Shown piece after piece: positions 47,700 to 58,495 of a DNA stretch of 64,000 nucleotides (positions are counted from its first letter, which is position 1; each line of letters starts with the position of its first letter). This DNA comes from Meira nashicola (taxonomy: Eukaryota > Basidiomycota > Exobasidiomycetes > Exobasidiales > Brachybasidiaceae). The stretch is from positions 517,178-581,177 of the forward strand of contig BCJU01000001.1 of assembly GCA_001600355.1 (NCBI GenBank), written 5' to 3'. Made by a program: the position numbers and the translations under genes. The notes under the pieces were generated by a model. It saw only the letters and a program-made list of their open reading frames with translations, had not been told where the DNA came from and made no database searches.

Positions 47700-48579
47700 A
47701 TGTCTAGCGGTGATAATGATAAACCAATTTTGATCATTGTTATGGTAAGAATGAATGTTTTGTCATAATTTAATGATAACCTGACACTAATTTATTATCC
47801 TATTACCTCTTTAGGGCACTTCTGGTAGTGGTAAATCAACATTAGGAACTCAATTAGCACATTCTCTCAAAATTCCATTCGTTGATGGAGATGATTTACA
47901 TCCAAATAGTAATATAGAAAAGATGTCAAAAGGAATTCCACTTGATGATCAAGATAGATTACCTTGGTTATTATCAATACGTGAAACGGCATTAAGAATA
48001 TGTAAGAAACAACAACAACAACAGTCTTCTTTCGATAAACCTGATCAAAAAACACAATCGATTCGTCAACTTGCAGAACAATATGAAACTAGTCATCAAC
48101 AAAAAGCAAAAACACAAGATGATATTTTGAAAGAAGCTGAAAAAGCTAGAAAAGAATTAAATGAAACAGGTCAAAAGAATGAATCAAAAAGTGTAAAAGA
48201 AAACGAAAAATCTGAAACAAATCAAAATAAACACAACGCATGTGTAATCGCTTGTTCTGCTTTAAAGAAATCTTATCGTCATTTGCTTCGGCATGGTTTA
48301 TCCGAATCAGAATCAGAAATTAATTTACCGGCAGATGTGGATGATCATCTTCATAAAGATGCATTGGACGTTTATCACGTTTACCTAAAGGTCTCACCGG
48401 AAGAGCTCTTACGAAGGATGCACGAAAGAGCAGGACATTTTATGAAAGAGGATATGCTTAAATCTCAATTGGCCACTTTGGAAGATCCAACAGGTGAGCC
48501 GCGAACATTAGTACTTGATGATGGACCTGTACCAAATCTCGTAGAAAAAGGAAGAGATTATTTCACCTCGATTTTGTAA
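47700..48579 (+). CDS. Gluconokinase, with a long polar insert
   Basis: Exons 47700-47744 and 47815-48579 join to 269 residues; donor GTAAGA, acceptor TTTAG. The first exon gives MSSGDNDKPILIIVM and the P-loop GTSGSGKST follows directly at the junction. FVDGDDLHPNSNIEKMSKGI and PLDDQDRLPWL are typical of the GntK family, as are VIACSALKKSYRHLLR and HERAGHFMKEDMLKSQLATL. The enzyme phosphorylates gluconate to 6-phosphogluconate for the pentose phosphate pathway. Bacterial GntK is about 175 residues; the extra length is a Gln/Lys/Glu-rich low-complexity insert at about residues 73-140. It converges on the RpiB-type isomerase gene. Confidence 0.9.
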
Positions 48580-48683
48580 TTTCTTAGCTATCACAATGTA
48601 ATGACGATTGTATGTTCTAGAGTTTCATGTCTCATTTCTTGTATGAAATGGTATCAACATCAACAGTGTTTGAACTTATAGAT

Positions 48684-49227
48684 CTATTCTTCTTCGTAAC
48701 TGCAGATTGCTTTAACCTTTTCGGCAGAAGCACTACCTTTGTCGAAAACGTGTCCTAGCCATTGCTTGGCCAAATTACGTGCTAATTCGATACCAACAAC
48801 ACGTTGACCCATGCAAAGAACTTGAGCATCATTACTCAAAACACTACGTTCAACGCTGAATGGATCATGTGCAGTAACGGCACGAATACCTTTAACCTTG
48901 TTTGCTGCAATTGCGACACCTAATCCTGTACCGCAAATGAACAAACCGCGATCTGCTTCACCTGCAGCGATCTTTTTAGCAGCTGTCACAGCTACATGAG
49001 GGTAGGCTGGAGGGAGAAAGGAAGATTGTCAGAATGTCATGATTTGAAGGGAATTGATTTAATTTGAGTTATCAACACTCACCTGTCTTGTCAGTCTTTT
49101 CATTCACACCAACGTCGACAACACTTGCCACACGAGGATCCTTTTCTAAATCAGCCTTGATCGTTTGTTTGTAATCGACACCTGCGTCATCACATGCCAT
49201 AACGATTCTCCATTTGGGTGCAGACAT
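48684..49227 (-). CDS. RpiB/LacAB-type sugar-phosphate isomerase
   Basis: Exons 49083-49227 and 48684-49006 join to 155 residues, the usual family length. The N-terminus [20 protein letters not shown] is the substrate-binding beta strand. [20 protein letters not shown] holds the catalytic-cysteine region, and [20 protein letters not shown] and [18 protein letters not shown] follow. Family members convert ribose-5-phosphate to ribulose-5-phosphate; many fungal members are described only as ribose/galactose isomerases, so the exact substrate is open. Donor GTGAGT, acceptor CAG. Its stop lies about 100 bases from the stop of the gluconokinase gene, another sugar-phosphate enzyme. Confidence 0.88.
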
Positions 49228-49849
49228 TTTGGTATTTATGTGTGTAGTAATTGAATGGGATAGATGTCTAAAAAATTATTAGTGGCTATGGTTGTGAAGA
49301 AAGAAGATTCGGAAATACGGTCCGTACTCCAATCAATTCAGATCTGCCTATAATTCGCACAAATTTAAAGTTTAGATATTCTCCCCTTCTCAATTCTCCT
49401 TTCGGTGGCAAGTCTAATTACCGGGAATGAACAGGAAATCCCATATACATACATGCATACATTTAGCGGACAAGGCGTACGGGGAAGGCAGAATTTCGGT
49501 GTTTTATTGCATGAAAGGAGGTGGAGTGATCATTTGGGGAGTCAAGGGCGTAGTGACTGTACGCCTTGCTCGCACGGGCAAAATTTAATAAGAATTAGAC
49601 TAGACGCTCTCCCCTTTAGTCGTTTTTGAGTCCTTTTTTCTAATGGACAATGGTGCCCATGCATTCATTACACGTGTTGAACGCTGGTAATCTTCTCAGA
49701 ATTAGAAGTTCGGGTGGATGGCCGATAAGAAAGTACAACTAGAGCATTACTTCCAACAAAAGCATCATTTAGCTACACTTTTCGTCATGAGATAGTCTTG
49801 ATTTTCTGGTATATACAACTTTTCATCAACTTAAAATAGGGCGGGAGAG
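49228..49849. other. Intergenic region with a spaced 10-bp inverted repeat
   Basis: 622 bases without a supported gene. CAAGGCGTAC at 49471-49480 and its reverse complement GTACGCCTTG at 49559-49568 are 78 bases apart. No tRNA fold was found between them. Promoters of the isomerase and COG7 genes must lie here. Confidence 0.4.
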
Positions 49850-52800
49850 ATGAGCAAAGCTGGAAATGAGGCCTATGAGGACCCCAGCTCAAACAATGCT
49901 GGTCCTTCTGGATCGCCAAAAGGACATTCTCCTCTTTTATCTCCGGGTTCTTCAAGAAGGCCATCAGCATTATTGAACAGATTACCGCTTCGTAGGAATT
50001 ATTCTGGTTTGCTTGGATCCGGAGTAACAAATGAAGATGATGCGCTTCTCAAACAATTGGATGGAGCGGATGATCCAAATGATTGGCTTAATACAGCATT
50101 GTCAAAAAAGGGAAAGCTAGAAGAAGGAAATGAAACACAATCTATTGCACAAAGTAGGAGAGGAAGTGCATCTTCATTACTCAAACTTGATTCTCAATTA
50201 GCTCATCTATCCACCGTTCTTTCCATCTCTAGACAAGATACACTTTCTCGTATGGACACTACTATGGCATCAGTGACAGAAAGTATACCTAAACTTGGAT
50301 TAGAACTTCGATTAATGCGGGATGCAGCACTTGTACTACGACAGAATATAGCAGATGTACGACAAAGAGCAAGCGCAGCAGAAATCAGCCGGTCTGAATC
50401 AAACGAAAGTGAAATTAATGGCAAGCAAAGTACAGAGGCAAACGTTGTATTAGAAAGACTTGCTTCTCTATCTTTTCTTTTGGAACGAATGACAGCTGCT
50501 CGTGACGTTTTGAGTTTAGCAGAATCTTGGTCAACGCTTTCTACTGATGTAACGGCTTATTTGGCTGATGCGAAATTCGAAGTAGCAGCAGCAAGGTTAG
50601 CAAAAGCTAAATCATCATTAAGCGTTTTCGAACGAACGCCAGAATATGAAGGTCATAAGAAGCTATTGGATGGTTTATCCAATAATTTGGAAAATCGCAT
50701 GACTCCTACTTTGATTGATGCGATACGTGATAGAGATATCGAACAAGCAAAGAAGTTTTATCAAGTTTTCGCAATCATTAATCGACAAGAACAATTTGCA
50801 AGCATATGGAGAAGAACTAGAGCTGAAGAATGTTTGGCAGAATGGGTTCGATTTACTTCTTCCAAGTCTGATGAACGAGAGAATGTATTGTCTCTGTTAG
50901 AGAAAAAGTTTTTCGAATCTCTTCTTGGTCTTTTAGAGGAGGAACGCAAGATTGTAGGACAAGTATTACCAAGCAATCCTCGCGAAAATGTCGCCAAATT
51001 GGTCACTTCAACTTTGACTTCCCTCGAGCCAGGATTTGTTTTTACAATAAATAAGATAGTAGATGGTCAAGGTAGCACCGCGGTGATAGGAGCAGTAGAT
51101 TTGCACCACATCTTACGCAGAGCTGTCATACGGATTGCTGATTGTATTGTTCGAACAGATCTGGTTTCTGCATTGGCAGATGAAAATGTTCCTTCCATAT
51201 CACCCGTCGACCTCAAAGTTGCAAATGCTAATGATCTCAAGCCAAATTCAGCCATCAGCACGAGTCCGGAAGTGCGACCCAAACCTTTGACAGCATCGAA
51301 CACCAAAAGGTTGAGTGTCAGACGTATGAGCGGCATTGGCGTACCAAAAGGACCTACAAGTTCGACAGAGCAGCAAAGTGATTTGACTCATTCTCCTAAC
51401 ACTTTGATGCTGCCTGAGAAACCTTCACAATGGGAAATCATTTTAAGTCTTGTGCCTCCTCCGGAAGATTGGGAACAAAGATTGTTGGAACCCATACTCG
51501 ACCTACAGCTCAACTTCGAATCATTGGAGAGGAGTTATCTAGGAGATTCTATAAAGAAATACGAATTTACTCGGACAAATTTTGATGAAGGAAACAAGGT
51601 CTTGATTGGATCGGATTTGGTGATCGGCTTAAGAAAGATGATCGATGATTCCACCAAATCAATGACAGGTGCTATCAAACGAACGCGGCAATCGACCTAT
51701 GGACTCAGCTGCGATGGCTTAATCTCATGTATGGATGATATTATATCTTCTCTAATCTCTCATGCTAAAGATGTTCTGGATACGCGAACTGCAATTGCGT
51801 TAGAAGAAGCACAAAGACAAGCTCATGAAAAGTTGACAAAACTAGAAAAGAAAGAAGACGATATGTATGGCATGGGCTTCGCATCCTCTTCATCTTCATC
51901 TGAAGGTGTAGAATGGAAAGCGTTCGAAGAAGGAATGTCGGTTCTATCGACCTTACACGATGTTTTAGATACTATAAAAGGGTTGGAGGTTATTGCTGCA
52001 GATCAAATGAACGACTTAGCAGACGTCTTTCTTCCATTGCCAGGCTCTAATCCGGCTGATACGATTAAAAGACTTTGTACGGATGAATCTGGTACATCGA
52101 CGGCTGTTTTACGCTTGTTATTGGATGCTAGCAAAGGTAGGCTGCGATCTGGAAGTTTGATTGGAACATTGAAACGTATGCGTGCAATTCATTCTCGATC
52201 TTCAAAGAATTTATCATCCAACACCGCCGGCCAGCCTGTACCCGTCTTATTCCGTCAAGCTCGACTTTCTCTATTGGAACAAACAAAAGGCGTTCAACGT
52301 CATTTGACAAATATGATCTTGTCACCTTTGATGCCACATTTGGAATTATACGCAGGCTTATCGATTTGGTCTGCGAATCGTCTTCCAGGTTCGGTAAATG
52401 AATATGACTTGGCAATGCCAACGTTCAGTTTAAGTCCTACAGAGGATATGAGCCGTATAGGAGAAACACTTTTGGACCTACCGCGTTTGCTGGAAGTATG
52501 GAGTGAATTACCGCAATTCAAATGGAGCGTACAAGGATTGACTTTTTCGCCGGCTTCTTCAAAGGATATTGTTATGGCTGATGGCCTATTGGAAACACCG
52601 ATCGCGATCGATCAAGATATTAGTGATCCTTTCGAATCCCCATCTGTTTCAATGAGTCCAAAGCGAGAAAAGAGATTATCATTACATGGTGGAAGTGGAA
52701 GTGCAGGCTTACAAAGTACTACTTCTTCTGCATCTAATTCTGCTGTCTCTCCAGGTCAAGAACGTAGAACGACATCTGGAACGCATAGACATACACCTTC

Positions 52801-53356
52801 GGTTGCAGCAATTGCAACTTTGCCAGCTCGAAATGAACAAAATCGCCGTCAAGCTGAACAAAAATTGAATAAAAATGGTCAACAGAATGGTGAAATTGCT
52901 GATGCTCAAACGGCTTTACAAAGTTATTTGACTTCTATCAGTCTCACTTTGGTTTCGCATTTGATTTCACTCGTTTTACCATCTATCGCACAATTAACAG
53001 CAGCAGGAGCTTCTCAATTAGCAGCAGATTTGGATTACCTTTTAACAATCTTATCTGCTTTGAACGTGACACAAAATATTACACAAAATGAAGAAGCACA
53101 AAATGTTAGCGGAGCTGATGCATCATCGATGGAGGAAATTACTGGCCTCTTACGAAGCTTAGAAGCTTGGAGAGATATTTGTAAGATAAAAGATCAAGAT
53201 GGAAGACGCTTACGTCACCTTGTTCGTTCCGGTCAAGCAGCTAGAGGTGGTAGTCTGGGTGATCCGATTGACGGTTTCGATGGAGATGAGAATAAGCTGA
53301 GAAGTTTGTTGGGCACTCATGCCTTTGATATGGTTGCACGTATGAGAGGATGGTGA
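49850..53356 (+). CDS. COG7: Conserved oligomeric Golgi complex subunit 7
   Basis: Single exon, 1168 residues. The N-terminal third has the Cog7 features: DPNDWLNTALSKKGKL, LSRMDTTMASVTESIPKLGL, a coiled coil, SLAESWSTLSTDVTAYLADA, FERTPEYEGHKKLLDGLSNN and DRDIEQAKKFYQVFAIINRQ. COG tethers retrograde vesicles at the Golgi. The protein is longer than animal COG7 (about 770) because of Ser-rich linkers at about residues 460-530 and 925-1000. The C-terminal part ends with a helical segment GDENKLRSLLGTHAFDMVAR. Confidence rests on the N-terminal pattern; the rest is diverged. Confidence 0.8.
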   Translation: MSKAGNEAYEDPSSNNAGPSGSPKGHSPLLSPGSSRRPSALLNRLPLRRNYSGLLGSGVTNEDDALLKQLDGADDPNDWLNTALSKKGKLEEGNETQSIAQSRRGSASSLLKLDSQLAHLSTVLSISRQDTLSRMDTTMASVTESIPKLGLELRLMRDAALVLRQNIADVRQRASAAEISRSESNESEINGKQSTEANVVLERLASLSFLLERMTAARDVLSLAESWSTLSTDVTAYLADAKFEVAAARLAKAKSSLSVFERTPEYEGHKKLLDGLSNNLENRMTPTLIDAIRDRDIEQAKKFYQVFAIINRQEQFASIWRRTRAEECLAEWVRFTSSKSDERENVLSLLEKKFFESLLGLLEEERKIVGQVLPSNPRENVAKLVTSTLTSLEPGFVFTINKIVDGQGSTAVIGAVDLHHILRRAVIRIADCIVRTDLVSALADENVPSISPVDLKVANANDLKPNSAISTSPEVRPKPLTASNTKRLSVRRMSGIGVPKGPTSSTEQQSDLTHSPNTLMLPEKPSQWEIILSLVPPPEDWEQRLLEPILDLQLNFESLERSYLGDSIKKYEFTRTNFDEGNKVLIGSDLVIGLRKMIDDSTKSMTGAIKRTRQSTYGLSCDGLISCMDDIISSLISHAKDVLDTRTAIALEEAQRQAHEKLTKLEKKEDDMYGMGFASSSSSSEGVEWKAFEEGMSVLSTLHDVLDTIKGLEVIAADQMNDLADVFLPLPGSNPADTIKRLCTDESGTSTAVLRLLLDASKGRLRSGSLIGTLKRMRAIHSRSSKNLSSNTAGQPVPVLFRQARLSLLEQTKGVQRHLTNMILSPLMPHLELYAGLSIWSANRLPGSVNEYDLAMPTFSLSPTEDMSRIGETLLDLPRLLEVWSELPQFKWSVQGLTFSPASSKDIVMADGLLETPIAIDQDISDPFESPSVSMSPKREKRLSLHGGSGSAGLQSTTSSASNSAVSPGQERRTTSGTHRHTPSVAAIATLPARNEQNRRQAEQKLNKNGQQNGEIADAQTALQSYLTSISLTLVSHLISLVLPSIAQLTAAGASQLAADLDYLLTILSALNVTQNITQNEEAQNVSGADASSMEEITGLLRSLEAWRDICKIKDQDGRRLRHLVRSGQAARGGSLGDPIDGFDGDENKLRSLLGTHAFDMVARMRGW

Positions 53357-53463
53357 CTGTAACATACTTTTTGTAAAATTTAAATACTTCATCAAATGTA
53401 AAGATATGCGAGAGATTATTATAGTAAGATTGCAAAAGATAAAATAAAGTGATACATTTTCGT

Positions 53464-54627
53464 TTATGCTCCATTGACGGATCTGCGAGCTTCGACGGCA
53501 GAATTTAACTTTTGCAAGAAATCAACAGTTGTTTCCCAAGAAACACAACCGTCTGTTATACTTTGACCGTAAACGAGATCAGTCTTTTCTTGTACTCCTG
53601 CTTTTGGTTCAGATTGTTTTCCTTCAACCAAATTGCTTTCGATCATGACACCAGTGATTGCCTTTTCTCCTTTACTTAATTGCTGACAAATTGCTTCAAC
53701 ACCATTTGCTTGTTTACGGTAATCTTTTTCGCTATTTCCGTGACTGCAATCGATCATAATACTTGGATGACGATCGGGTAATTGTTTCAATAATTCTGCT
53801 TTGCTATCTTGAACGCTCTTTTCGTCGTAATTGACACCTTTCTTTCCACCGCGATGAATGATGTGTAAATCATTGTTTCCAGTTGTTTTAACAATTGCCG
53901 CTAGACCTGCTTCAGTAACACCCATGAATGCATGTGGACGAGAACTTGCACGGATTGCGTCTACTGCAACTGTTAAACCACCATCGGTACCATTTTTGAA
54001 ACCGATTGGCATGGAAAGACCGGAAACCAATTCACGATGAAGTTGTGATTCTGTTGTTCTTGCTCCGATTGCTCCCCAGCTGTAAATATCAGAAGTGTAT
54101 TGAGGTGAGATTGTGTCTAAGACTTCACAAGCGACTGGAACGCCTGAAGCAGTGAGATTGATTAATAGATTTCTGGCAATCTTTAATCCTCTGTTAATTT
54201 GGAAAGATCCGTCCAAATCAGGATCGTTAATTAAACCTTTCCAGCCAACTGTAGTTCTTGGTTTTTCAAAGTAAGCACGCATAACCAAGACTAATCCAGG
54301 CAAAGAGGGAGCGATTTCTTTTAATTTTTTACCGTATTCCAAAGCTGCATCAACGTTGTGAATCGAGCATGGACCGACGACGACTAAAAGACGATCATCT
54401 TTACCGTTAATCACTGCACTTGATTCAGCTCTTGCGCGTGCGATTGTATGTTTTGCTGCATCTGTGACGGGTGTTTCGTGAATTAAAAGTGCTGGTGGAA
54501 TTAAAGGTTGATATTCTGTAATATGAACGTCATTTTTGTAAACGTATTCTTTTTGGCCTGCAACCGTCTTTGTGGGAACGGAAGTAGTTGATGAAACGAT
54601 AGCATCAGATAATGGTGCAGGTGACAT
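53464..54627 (-). CDS. 3-deoxy-D-arabino-heptulosonate 7-phosphate (DAHP) synthase
   Basis: Single exon, 387 residues. The type I DAHP synthase motifs are all present: LVVVGPCSIHNVDAALEYGK, MRAYFEKPRTTVGWKGLIND, LDTISPQYTSDIYSWGAIGA, ARTTESQLHRELVSGLSMPI, GFKNGTDGG, IMIDCSHGNSEKDYRKQ and SITDGCVSWE. The enzyme joins phosphoenolpyruvate and erythrose-4-phosphate in the first step of the shikimate pathway. Fungi have Phe- and Tyr-inhibited isozymes (Aro3, Aro4); sequence by eye does not decide which this is. It has the usual length plus a slightly long N-terminus. Confidence 0.95.
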   Translation of the reverse strand: MSPAPLSDAIVSSTTSVPTKTVAGQKEYVYKNDVHITEYQPLIPPALLIHETPVTDAAKHTIARARAESSAVINGKDDRLLVVVGPCSIHNVDAALEYGKKLKEIAPSLPGLVLVMRAYFEKPRTTVGWKGLINDPDLDGSFQINRGLKIARNLLINLTASGVPVACEVLDTISPQYTSDIYSWGAIGARTTESQLHRELVSGLSMPIGFKNGTDGGLTVAVDAIRASSRPHAFMGVTEAGLAAIVKTTGNNDLHIIHRGGKKGVNYDEKSVQDSKAELLKQLPDRHPSIMIDCSHGNSEKDYRKQANGVEAICQQLSKGEKAITGVMIESNLVEGKQSEPKAGVQEKTDLVYGQSITDGCVSWETTVDFLQKLNSAVEARRSVNGA

Positions 54628-55252
54628 AATTTTGAAATGAAAAGGATGGTGATGGGAAGATTGTTAGAACATTGAAAGCAGTCTCGCTGGAACACAATCG
54701 AAGCAAAGGCGGACATTGAAACGTTCCTTCTTGAGTCACAAATAATGCACGTTGAGTATGGCACTTTACCAGTCTTACCTCGGCTCATTTTCGGACGTCA
54801 ACCCTAAATAAAAAAAAAATATTCCACCTTTCAAAATGTATTATCGTGTGCGGCGGCGGCGGCTTTTTCGCCAAGCTTCTTTTGAACACTTTTTTATTTA
54901 TTTCATCGCGCGGCTTGTGGCTTTCAATGTGGGACTGAAACAGGCTTCCCGCATCTCTTATTGTTATTATGTAATCGTCTCTGGCGCGAAATAAGAAATC
55001 TCGGAAAAATATATAATAAAATTCCGAATTGCCATTAATGGAATGGATTTCCATTTCTGATCGGCTTTTAATCACACCAATCGCATGGCGAGTAAGCTAG
55101 ATCACATAATCTACACACATCTTTTTTCCGGTGATTATTTTATATACACAAATTTAAATTCCGGAAGTATAACTTGATAAACTATAAAATCTTCATAGAA
55201 AGCTGCTTGTACGTATCATAAAATTATCTTCAACCTGAACAACATTAATATA
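54628..55252. other. Divergent region with (CGG)n and TATA box of the NmrA-like gene
   Basis: 625 bases with no supported gene. A short CGG run (four copies) occurs at 54851-54862. TATAAAA at 55183-55189 is 64-70 bases before the ATG at 55253. Confidence 0.5.
55183..55189 (+). promoter_or_regulatory. TATA box of the NmrA-like gene
   Basis: TATAAAA 64-70 bases upstream of the ATG at 55253, the usual position for a regulated fungal gene. Confidence 0.55.
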
Positions 55253-56191
55253 ATGACGACGATAAACGTTGCTTTAGTTGGCTCAAGCGGAGTTCTCGGT
55301 CATGCAATTTTACAGAAGTTATTAAAAAGCAAAGAAAAGTATCTCGTTCGCGTTTTAAGTTCTCGTCAGCAGGTTATTAATGATAAAGATGGTGATCAAG
55401 TGGATAATCGATTGATCTCTTATAATTCCGACTCTCTTACGATCTCAAAAGAGCTAAAGAATATTGATGTAATAATTTTAGCATTTTCATCTTCAAAAAG
55501 CGATATCTTTGAAACTTCAAAACTTTTTATTCAAGCAAGCATTTTTGCAGGTGTACGTAACGTACTCTTATCTGACTTTACTGGCGATATTGATGCACCA
55601 AACCTACGTGAATTGATCGCATGGAATGGAAAGATTGATGTTCGAGATTATATTCGTTCTTTACAAAGAGAAGGGAAAATTAATTGGGCAAGTATTGCAA
55701 ATGGTTCATTCTTAGAATGGGGTATAGAAAATAAATTTGCTGGTATTTTTTGGAATGAAAAACGTGCAGATCTTATCGATCAAGGTCGCCATACTTATGC
55801 TATTTCGAGTATTGATACAATCGTTCAAGCTGTAATAAAAGTTACAGAAAAACTTGTTCAAGATAAACAAGTCAATAGAACTTTCTTTATTGCTGATGAG
55901 CACGTTTCTCAGAAACAACTTTTAGATATCTTTATTGCAAATACCGGAAAAGATGGTTGGATTATAAATAATTTAAACTCTAAAACAAGATTAGAAGAAG
56001 GTTTAAAAGCTTTTAAAGCTGGAGAATTTCGAATAGGATATATCAAAGCAATCACTTCAGCCGTTATTGGTGACCAAGCTAAATATGTAAAAGTAGGTTC
56101 TTTCGAAAAAGAATCAATTCGTGATATGGCTGAGTTAGGCATTGTTCCTAATAAGGAAGTAAAGGAGGAATTCATTGCTTCATTAACTTAA
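55253..56191 (+). CDS. NmrA-like / isoflavone reductase-like NAD(P)-binding protein
   Basis: Single exon, 312 residues. The N-terminus TTINVALVGSSGVLGHAILQ has a Rossmann nucleotide-binding loop (GSSGVLG) typical of atypical short-chain dehydrogenases of the NmrA/PCBER group. DVIILAFSSSKSDIFETSKL, FAGVRNVLLSDFTGDIDAPN and WASIANGSFLEWGIENKFAG match that fold. Members are either reductases of small phenolics or redox sensors; the substrate here is unknown. The gene is very AT-rich and converges on an MFS transporter gene. The pair plus the kinase-like gene at 58.5 kb form an accessory-looking block. Confidence 0.82.
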   Translation: MTTINVALVGSSGVLGHAILQKLLKSKEKYLVRVLSSRQQVINDKDGDQVDNRLISYNSDSLTISKELKNIDVIILAFSSSKSDIFETSKLFIQASIFAGVRNVLLSDFTGDIDAPNLRELIAWNGKIDVRDYIRSLQREGKINWASIANGSFLEWGIENKFAGIFWNEKRADLIDQGRHTYAISSIDTIVQAVIKVTEKLVQDKQVNRTFFIADEHVSQKQLLDIFIANTGKDGWIINNLNSKTRLEEGLKAFKAGEFRIGYIKAITSAVIGDQAKYVKVGSFEKESIRDMAELGIVPNKEVKEEFIASLT

Positions 56192-56208
56192 TCAAATAAT
56201 GTTATAAC

Positions 56209-56260
56209 ATTTATTTATTTATTTATCTATTTATTTATTTATTTATTTTTTTATATTTAA
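56209..56260. repeat. ATTT-type microsatellite
   Basis: About a dozen copies of TTTA/ATTT with a few interruptions, between the stops of two convergent genes. Confidence 0.8.
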
Positions 56261-56276
56261 TTAAATGATTGATTGA

Positions 56277-58106
56277 TTATAGTGTATCTACTTCATAGCC
56301 TTCACGAATATCTTTCGGAATTCGAACAAATAATACTACAACAATAATGCCAAGTACGCCTAAGCCAGTTCCGAAATAAAAAGCAGCCCGAATACCACGT
56401 AAGGGATCTTGAAGATTTTTATTTAAATGATCATCAATCACACCTCCTAAACCAGCTCCTAATGCTAGACCGAAATTCAAAGCTGTACCTACAAGTCCAC
56501 CTGCAACTCCTTGTTGTGACTTTTTAACCGTATTAGAAGCTAATAATTGAGCAGCAGTAAATAAAAAATCTGGACCAAAAGAAACGAAACACATTGAGAA
56601 AAATATATGTGTCCAATACGTTGTTTCGGGTGAACATGTGGCTAGTAAGGTGTTTGCTACGGTTAAGCATGTCAAACCGGCCTATAAAGAAAAGTTTTAT
56701 CAGATAAATTTTCATTTTAGAAACCCTATTCTTAAACTCACAATCATGATTGCTTGTCCTGGTAAGATACGAGTAAATTGTCCAGCTGCTATAGCTGCAA
56801 CAAAAGCACCCAATGTAAAGGGAATAAAGTAGGCTTGTGTTAGGAGAGGAGAAGCAAGTTTGGTTCGAATAAAAAGTTGTCCAGCATCTAAAGAAAAAAA
56901 GAAGAAGAGAAATTTTACTTAGGATTATGTTGATAAGAATGGCCTAAAGATAAAATAAGACTCACAAACAACATAAACACCAAAGCTTAGGAAACCACAA
57001 AAAGCAGAAAAGAGTAGCCAACCAAAAGTAGGCGTTTTCCAAATACTAAAGGGTAAAACGGGAGATTTTGCAAATTTAATTTCCCAAGCTGTAAAAGCTA
57101 ATAAAGCTACTAAGCCAGCAATCAAAGTACCATAAACACTTCCGCTTTGCCAACCATCCACGGTCGATTGACTAAAAGAGAAATTAAAAAGAATGAGTCC
57201 ACTTGCACCCAAAAATCCTCCTATATAATCGATTGAGCCACCTATTCCTTTACCAACTTTAGTGGGAATGAGTAATACGCTGGCAAAGAAAAGAGCAGCA
57301 TTGATTATAGCTCTAATTGATATATGTAAGGATCTACTGCTATACTCCCAATCTGTCTATATTCATATAAATACTCACAGTGACCACCAAATCCAACTAG
57401 GCGAAACAAGTTGAGCTAGCATAACTTGAAAAACGGATCCACCAGCAGCGCTAAAAGGAGCAAGAGCGCCAAATAAACCAAAAATCAAAGCTCTTTTCTT
57501 TCCAGGTTCAAAGGAAGTAGCTAATAAAGTTATACCAGCAGGTAATAGTAAACCACAAGAAATACCAGCTAAACCACGACAAGCGTCAAAAAAAGCAGAT
57601 TTATTTGCAAAACCTGCAATTAAATTCCAAATAAACATCCATATCATCGATCCACGCCAAACAATTTTTGCACCTAAGACGTCACATAATTGACCACCTA
57701 TAACAACGAAAGCGGAGGCTGTAATTGAATATGCTGCTAGAATCCATGTCGTTTGACCTAAATCATTTTTTACTCCAAGTGATTCTGCAATTACATTTTG
57801 TGCACTGATGGTCTGTATATTTCATAAAAATGTTAGTCTTTTCTTTAAAAATATGCTTCTGTTTTATCTTCAATAATCACTTACAGCACCAAATGGAATC
57901 AAGCTGACTGATTGACCAGCTAAAACCAAGCAAATATATAACACAAATTGTAAATTACCCGAGAAGAAAGAATTGTCATCTTCCCCATCTTGCATTACTA
58001 GGCCCCGCTCTCTTTTGAGATTATCTGAATTGCCTTCTCCGTTCTTAGACTGTTCGTCTTTATCCTTTAACGTTAGCTTTAATAATTTCTGTTTAAAAGA
58101 GTTCAT
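56277..58106 (-). CDS. MFS transporter, DHA2/Atr1-like, five exons
   Basis: Exons 57885-58106, 57379-57812, 56966-57312, 56742-56887 and 56277-56681 join in frame to 517 residues; donors GTAAGT and GTGAGT, acceptors all AG. A short acidic/basic cytosolic N-terminus is followed by many membrane segments. Characteristic pieces are ILAAYSITASAFVVIGGQLC then DVLGAKIVWRGSMIWMFI (motif A region), CRGLAGISCGLLLPAGITLL (motif C-like) and FGLFGALAPFSAAGGSVFQV. Length and motifs fit the 14-helix drug:H+ antiporter group that includes yeast Atr1. Substrate unknown. This is the most intron-rich gene of the window. It converges on the NmrA-like gene. Confidence 0.85.
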
Positions 58107-58495
58107 AGCGATCGATAATCTTCTATTGACAATGATCCTTCACAGCTATTACCTTCGATATATTTAGACTTTGGCTTCCTAAAAATTTTCTGGTGGCTTT
58201 TCCATTGAAAAAATGTCCGATAGATGCATATATATACATTCTATATACATGTAGAAGAACAGCAAGTAACCGCAAAAGTCCTATTTCCGCAAATGTGCGC
58301 ATTCAACGTACATCTGACGTATAAAAGGTATATTTCCAAATTTCCGTAAATTTCCGGATTTAAGTATATAATAAAGAAAATGTCTGTTCGGAGTGGAAAT
58401 ATGTACCTGAGTTCGACTAAATTAGCATCTTTTACGATCAGAAGAGCTAAAAATAGACTTTTGCAATACAAACAAGCGCTCATTGATCCTGTACT
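58107..58495. other. Intergenic region upstream of the MFS gene
   Basis: 389 very AT-rich bases without a gene. Several TATATA-type runs occur (for example near 58224-58245), which may serve the MFS gene. TTTCCG and CGCAAA words recur near 58270-58350. Confidence 0.4.
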
